From Streptomyces dangxiongensis (GTDB lineage: Bacteria; Actinomycetota; Actinomycetes; Streptomycetales; Streptomycetaceae): DNA of 64,000 nt. The stretch's first letter is position 1. Each line of letters starts with the position of its first letter. The translations under genes and the position numbers were made by a program. Of this stretch, positions 61,445 to 64,000 are shown piece after piece. The stretch lies in the NCBI RefSeq assembly GCF_003675325.1, contig NZ_CP033073.1, positions 372,001 to 436,000 on the forward strand, written 5' to 3'. The notes under the pieces were generated by a model. That model had not been told where the DNA came from, ran no database searches, and worked only from the letters and a program-made list of their open reading frames with translations.

Positions 61445-62692
61445 ATGACGACCGGTACCGAAGCATCCCGTATCGCCCTCGACCCCTTCGTCACCGACCT
61501 GGACGCCGAGAGCGCGGCGCTGCGCGCGGCCGGCCCGCTCGCCGCCGTCGAACTGCCCGGCGGCGTCCCGGTGTGGGCCGTCACCCGCCACGCCGAGGCG
61601 AAGGCGCTGCTCACCGATCCGCGGCTGGTGAAGGACATCAATGTGTGGGGGGCCTGGCAGCGGGGCGAGATCCCCGCGGACTGGCCGCTGATCGGCCTGG
61701 CCAACCCGGGCCGTTCCATGCTCACGGTGGACGGCGCCGACCACCGCCGGCTGCGCACGCTGGTCGCGCAGGCGCTCACCCCGCGCCGGGTGGAGCGGAT
61801 GCGCGGGCGGATCGAGAAGCTGACCCAGGACCTGCTGGACGCGCTGCCCACGGACGGCTCGACCGTCGACCTGAAGGCGGCGTTCGCCTACCCGCTGCCC
61901 ATGTACGTCATCGCCGACCTCATGGGCATCGAGGAGGCGCGGCTGCCCCGGCTGAAAGTGCTGTTCGAGAGGTTCTTCTCCACGCAGACCCCGCCGCACG
62001 AGGTCGTGGCGACCCTCACCGAGCTGGCGGGAATCATGACGGAGGCGGTGGCGGCGAAGCGGGCCGAGCCGGGCGACGACCTGACCAGCGCGCTGATCCT
62101 CGCCTCTCAGGACGGCGACCGCCTCACCGACGAGGAGATCGTCTCCACGCTGCAGTTGATGGTGGCGGCGGGCCACGAGACGACCATCTCGCTGATCGTC
62201 AACGCCGTCGTCGGCCTGTCCACCCACCCCGACCAGCGGGACCTGGTGCTGTCCGGCCGGGCCGACTGGCCGGCGGTGATCGAGGAGACCCTGCGCCACG
62301 CGACCCCGACCTCCCACGTCCTGATCCGGTTCGCCACCGAGGACGTCCCGGTCGGCGACCGGGTGATCCCGGCCGGGGACGCGCTCATCGTGTCGTACGG
62401 CGCGATCGGCCGCGACGAGCAGGCCCACGGCCCGACCGCCGGGGAGTTCGACATCACCCGCGAGCCGTCGACCCGTCACATCTCCTTCGGGCACGGTCCG
62501 CACGTGTGCCCGGGCGCCGCGCTGTCCCGCCTGGAGGCGGGGGTCGCCCTGCCCGCCCTGTACGCCCGCTTCCCCGGCCTGGACCTGGCGGTGCCCGCCA
62601 CTGAACTGCGCAACAAGCCGGTCGTCACGCAGAACGACCTGTTCGAGCTGCCCGTGCGGCTCCGTCCGCAGCCCGGCGCGGAGCGGGCTTGA
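61445..62692 (+). CDS. cytochrome P450, CYP154-like
   Basis: A 415-residue P450 with all canonical motifs: I-helix AAGHETT, K-helix EETLRHATPT (ExxR), and haem loop FGHGPHVCPGAALSRLE. GGGAGGCACGTCACG precedes the ATG. CYP154 enzymes act on steroid- or macrolide-like substrates in other streptomycetes; the natural substrate here is unknown. The gap to the CYP157 gene is 124 bp and contains an imperfect G/C hairpin (61382-61405), so expression may be partly separate. Confidence 0.9.
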   Translation: MTTGTEASRIALDPFVTDLDAESAALRAAGPLAAVELPGGVPVWAVTRHAEAKALLTDPRLVKDINVWGAWQRGEIPADWPLIGLANPGRSMLTVDGADHRRLRTLVAQALTPRRVERMRGRIEKLTQDLLDALPTDGSTVDLKAAFAYPLPMYVIADLMGIEEARLPRLKVLFERFFSTQTPPHEVVATLTELAGIMTEAVAAKRAEPGDDLTSALILASQDGDRLTDEEIVSTLQLMVAAGHETTISLIVNAVVGLSTHPDQRDLVLSGRADWPAVIEETLRHATPTSHVLIRFATEDVPVGDRVIPAGDALIVSYGAIGRDEQAHGPTAGEFDITREPSTRHISFGHGPHVCPGAALSRLEAGVALPALYARFPGLDLAVPATELRNKPVVTQNDLFELPVRLRPQPGAERA

Positions 62693-62719
62693 CTTCGAGC
62701 GCGCTCCAGCTCGTAACGT
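62689..62719 (+). promoter_or_regulatory. MerR-type promoter with 19-bp spacer
   Basis: TTGACT (62689-62694), a 19-bp spacer containing the palindrome GAGCGCGCTC, and TAACGT (62714-62719). The over-long spacer with a centred palindrome is the signature of MerR-family-activated promoters. It overlaps the CYP154 stop and points to the truncated aldo/keto reductase. No merR gene is in the window. Confidence 0.7.
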
Positions 62720-62726
62720 CGCGGAC

Positions 62727-62776
62727 ACCCGGTACGGGAGAGCAGCTCACCCGGCGTCCCGTACGGGATGCCGGGT
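62727..62776. other. nested inverted repeats in the aldo/keto reductase leader
   Basis: CACCCGG/CCGGGTG surround TACGGGA/TCCCGTA, and TCCCGTACGGGA (62757-62768) is itself a perfect palindrome. It may be the terminator of the P450 operon or a second regulatory site. Confidence 0.45.
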
Positions 62777-62855
62777 GCCGTAATCCGTCGCTAGATGGAG
62801 GAAGGCCCTCGTGCCGTGCGGAAACGACCATCGAGTGTGCAGGAAGGGATCTCCC

Positions 62856-62933
62856 ATGCAGAGGCGCAGGCTAGGGGACCTCCAGGTATCGGCCATCGGG
62901 ATGAAATACAAAACACCACTAGAACTGGGATGA
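62856..62933 (+). pseudogene. aldo/keto reductase, truncated after codon 15
   Basis: A good ribosome site (GGAAGGG, 7 nt spacing) and ATG 62856 begin MQRRRLGDLQVSAIG, the standard N-terminus of aldo/keto reductases. The following residues (MKYKTPLELG, stop at 62931-62933) have no similarity to the family, and base composition becomes AT-rich at 62901. The gene was therefore cut here, and promoter and start are intact. This is best explained by insertion of the element to the right. Confidence 0.75.
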
Positions 62934-62963
62934 CAGCTCACGTCGGCCCGCCGAACGCGCGAA

Positions 62964-63011
62964 AGCCCCGCCGCGCGGGAAGGCTTCCGGACCTGCGCGC
63001 GCGGCGGGGCT
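62964..63011. terminator. strong hairpin near the element boundary
   Basis: A perfect 14-bp stem (AGCCCCGCCGCGCG at 62964-62977 and its complement at 62998-63011) with a 20-nt loop, preceded by GAAA. Such hairpins are common between phage and ICE genes. Confidence 0.7.
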
Positions 63012-63020
63012 GGTGGAACA

Positions 63021-63035
63021 GTAGCAGTTTGCTAC
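63021..63035. other. short inverted repeat, possible operator
   Basis: GTAGCAGTTTGCTAC has 6-bp arms and a 3-nt centre, in an AT-richer patch upstream of the XRE-type regulator. It could be its operator. Confidence 0.35.
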
Positions 63036-63133
63036 CGGAACCCAGGATTCGGAAGGGTGTGGCTGGCATATTCACCGGCCGCGCCGAACACACCCCGGGT
63101 GAACCGTCCCGGCGGGGGCGCATCGCCCATCCT

Positions 63134-63448
63134 GTGCCCGCCCCGCCATGGCCTTCCGGGACCACCGCGGGGCGGACAACAGAGCCACCCGGCCTCTCTG
63201 ACGAACCGTCAGTAAAAGCATCTGGGCTGACGCTGACATATGACCATGAGCAGCGCCGCGAGCTGGGCGAACGCATCGGCGACCGACGAGCCGCCGCCCA
63301 CCACACGCAGGAATCCCTCTGTGAAGCCACCGGCCTGAGCCGCAGCCACCTCCAGCGCATCGAGTCGGGTGAAACCGACGCCCGATACAGCGACCTGCTG
63401 AAGATCGCCGCGACTCTCGGCACGCCGGTCTCCGATCTCACGCGCTGA
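63134..63448 (+). CDS. small XRE-family HTH regulator
   Basis: The last 70 residues are a clear Cro/C1-type HTH (RRELGERIGDRRAAAHHTQESLCEATGLSRSHLQRIESGETDARYSDLLKIAATLGTPVSDLTR). The start is uncertain: GTG 63134 is the nearest in-frame start upstream of the domain, but the 35 residues before it look non-conserved, and a rarer start closer to 63,230 is possible. It is a typical regulator of a phage or integrative element and probably controls maintenance or transfer genes. Confidence 0.7.
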   Translation: MPAPPWPSGTTAGRTTEPPGLSDEPSVKASGLTLTYDHEQRRELGERIGDRRAAAHHTQESLCEATGLSRSHLQRIESGETDARYSDLLKIAATLGTPVSDLTR

Positions 63449-63462
63449 CCTGAGCAACAGAA

Positions 63463-63504
63463 GGCCCCGCCCATCCGCCACGAGGGGAGCAGACGAGCGG
63501 GGCC
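63463..63504 (+). terminator. terminator-like inverted repeat after the XRE gene
   Basis: GGCCCCGC (63463-63470) and GCGGGGCC (63497-63504) with a 26-nt loop, 15 bp past the stop. Confidence 0.5.
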
Positions 63505-63512
63505 GCTCTGGC

Positions 63513-63537
63513 GCTGCCCGGCTCTTTACCGGGCAGC
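63513..63537. terminator. compact hairpin overlapping the end of a short minus-strand reading frame
   Basis: A 9-bp perfect stem (GCTGCCCGG/CCGGGCAGC) with loop CTCTTTA. On the minus strand the loop contains the TAA stop of the 19-codon frame at 63526-63585. Confidence 0.6.
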
Positions 63538-63585
63538 AATGCACCGCAGCGCGGGTAACCTGGCTGCGACTACGATCGGCGTCAT
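63526..63585 (-). CDS. possible 19-residue peptide with very strong ribosome site
   Basis: AAGGAGGGGAAC lies directly before ATG 63585, one of the strongest ribosome sites in the window, followed by MTPIVVAARLPALRCIAAR and TAA. The stop lies in the loop of a terminator-like hairpin. The layout resembles a leader peptide or a short translated signal, but no gene follows on this strand before the XRE gene. It may simply be a small element-encoded peptide. Confidence 0.4.
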   Translation of the reverse strand: MTPIVVAARLPALRCIAAR

Positions 63586-63662
63586 GTTCCCCTCCTTTCC
63601 ATGGGTCGGGAGCCCGGCGTCTCGACCACTTGACCTTCGCGAGAGTGAGAGTGGTCGGGGCG

Positions 63663-64000
63663 TCAGTCCGCGTAGTGGGGATAGGCGGTCGGCTTCGGCG
63701 CGATCTGTTCGTCGGTGAGCACCGGCACAGCGAAGTTCCCGGTCACCAGCACGTTCTGGTTGCACCAGGTGCCGATGTCCACCTGCCAGCCTCCGGCCTC
63801 CATCTCCCAGTCGGCTTCGGGGAGCTTCACGACGACGTCGCTGCCGCAGATGAACGAGCGGTTGGCCTGCGTGACGATCCACCGAGCCTTCTCCGCCTCG
63901 GTGTCCCTTTCGCGGCAGCACCGGTCGGCGATCTGCCCACAGCCTGCGCCACGAGACGCCCGGCGTGAGCGGGCCGACGAAGGCGAGCTGCTGGCCGTCT
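63663..64000 (-). CDS. hypothetical protein of the integrated element, 5' end outside window
   Basis: On the minus strand one frame is open from the window edge to TGA at 63665-63663. The C-terminal 85 residues read like a real protein: CCRERDTEAEKARWIVTQAN, SFICGSDVVVKLPEADWEM, GGWQVDIGTWCNQNVLVTGN, PVLTDEQIAPKPTAYPHYAD. I know no family. The first 25 visible residues are low in complexity, and an alternative frame there (DGQQLAFVGPLTPGVSWRRL) also looks coding, so a frameshift near 63,925 is possible. Confidence 0.5.
   Translation of the reverse strand, partial: TASSSPSSARSRRASRGAGCGQIADRCCRERDTEAEKARWIVTQANRSFICGSDVVVKLPEADWEMEAGGWQVDIGTWCNQNVLVTGNFAVPVLTDEQIAPKPTAYPHYAD

Larger units (their letters stand above)
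62901..64000. mobile_element. left end of a probable integrated element (prophage or ICE), continuing past the window
   Basis: From 62901 the character of the sequence changes: an AT-rich junction, a strong hairpin, a small XRE-type regulator, short intergenic hairpins and a small hypothetical gene on the opposite strand, with more mixed codon use than the rest of the window. Together with the interrupted reductase this suggests an attachment-site junction. No integrase is visible inside the window, so the nature of the element is inferred. Confidence 0.5.

Overview
The window is very G+C-rich, with codons ending almost always in G or C, GTG and TTG starts, and gene families typical of Streptomyces: a conservon (cvnABCD) with CYP157- and CYP154-type P450s, an rsbRST stressosome module, chitinase with DasR-type sites, furA-katG and a large-subunit catalase. 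It reads as a Streptomyces chromosome segment, probably accessory or arm-like, because stand-alone secreted hydrolases, stress enzymes and decayed genes are mixed together. No tRNA, rRNA, CRISPR array or intact transposase was seen.

Layout. 1-3.4 kb: 3' part of an amidohydrolase, then isochorismatase-like hydrolase, DoxX and YoaK-type membrane proteins. 3.4-11 kb (mostly minus): orphan lipoprotein binding protein, an alpha/beta hydrolase whose nucleophile position is Gly, a large LuxR-type ATPase regulator, an AraC regulator, and a second alpha/beta hydrolase with a normal Ser. 11.4-24 kb: Dps, fatty-acid desaturase, M4 metalloprotease, polysaccharide deacetylase, APH-like kinase, SDR, small Cys-containing protein, VOC protein, PL9 pectate lyase behind a LacI-type operator, cupin and CMD proteins, and a divergent HTH regulator broken by a frameshift. 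25-37 kb: stress region with katG-furA, acyltransferase, rsbR-rsbS-rsbT plus two PP2C phosphatases, and katE. 37.8-38.8 kb: two neighbouring gene remnants, each lacking its middle. 38.8-51.6 kb: ANTAR and AraC regulators, discoidin/beta-helix protein, Ppx/GppA phosphatase, BioF2-like acetyltransferase, GH31 glycosidase, chitinase and two secreted proteins. 51.9-56.5 kb: pyruvate carboxylase and a rhomboid-like membrane protein. 57-62.7 kb: cvnABCD-CYP157-CYP154 operon. 62.7-64 kb: a MerR-type promoter drives an aldo/keto reductase that stops resembling its family after 15 codons, where what looks like an integrated element begins.

How it fits together (inference): oxidative-stress defence (KatG/FurA, KatE, Dps) lies around an RsbRST signalling module with no sigma-factor gene beside it, and polymer degradation (chitin, pectin, glucans, protein) is controlled by local operators. 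Three otherwise normal genes carry single-frame shifts (about 24,147, 33,395 and 58,755), so either assembly indels or real inactivation should be considered. Three intergenic regions hold degenerate tandem repeats (periods of about 53-68, 19 and 17 bp), none of them coding.
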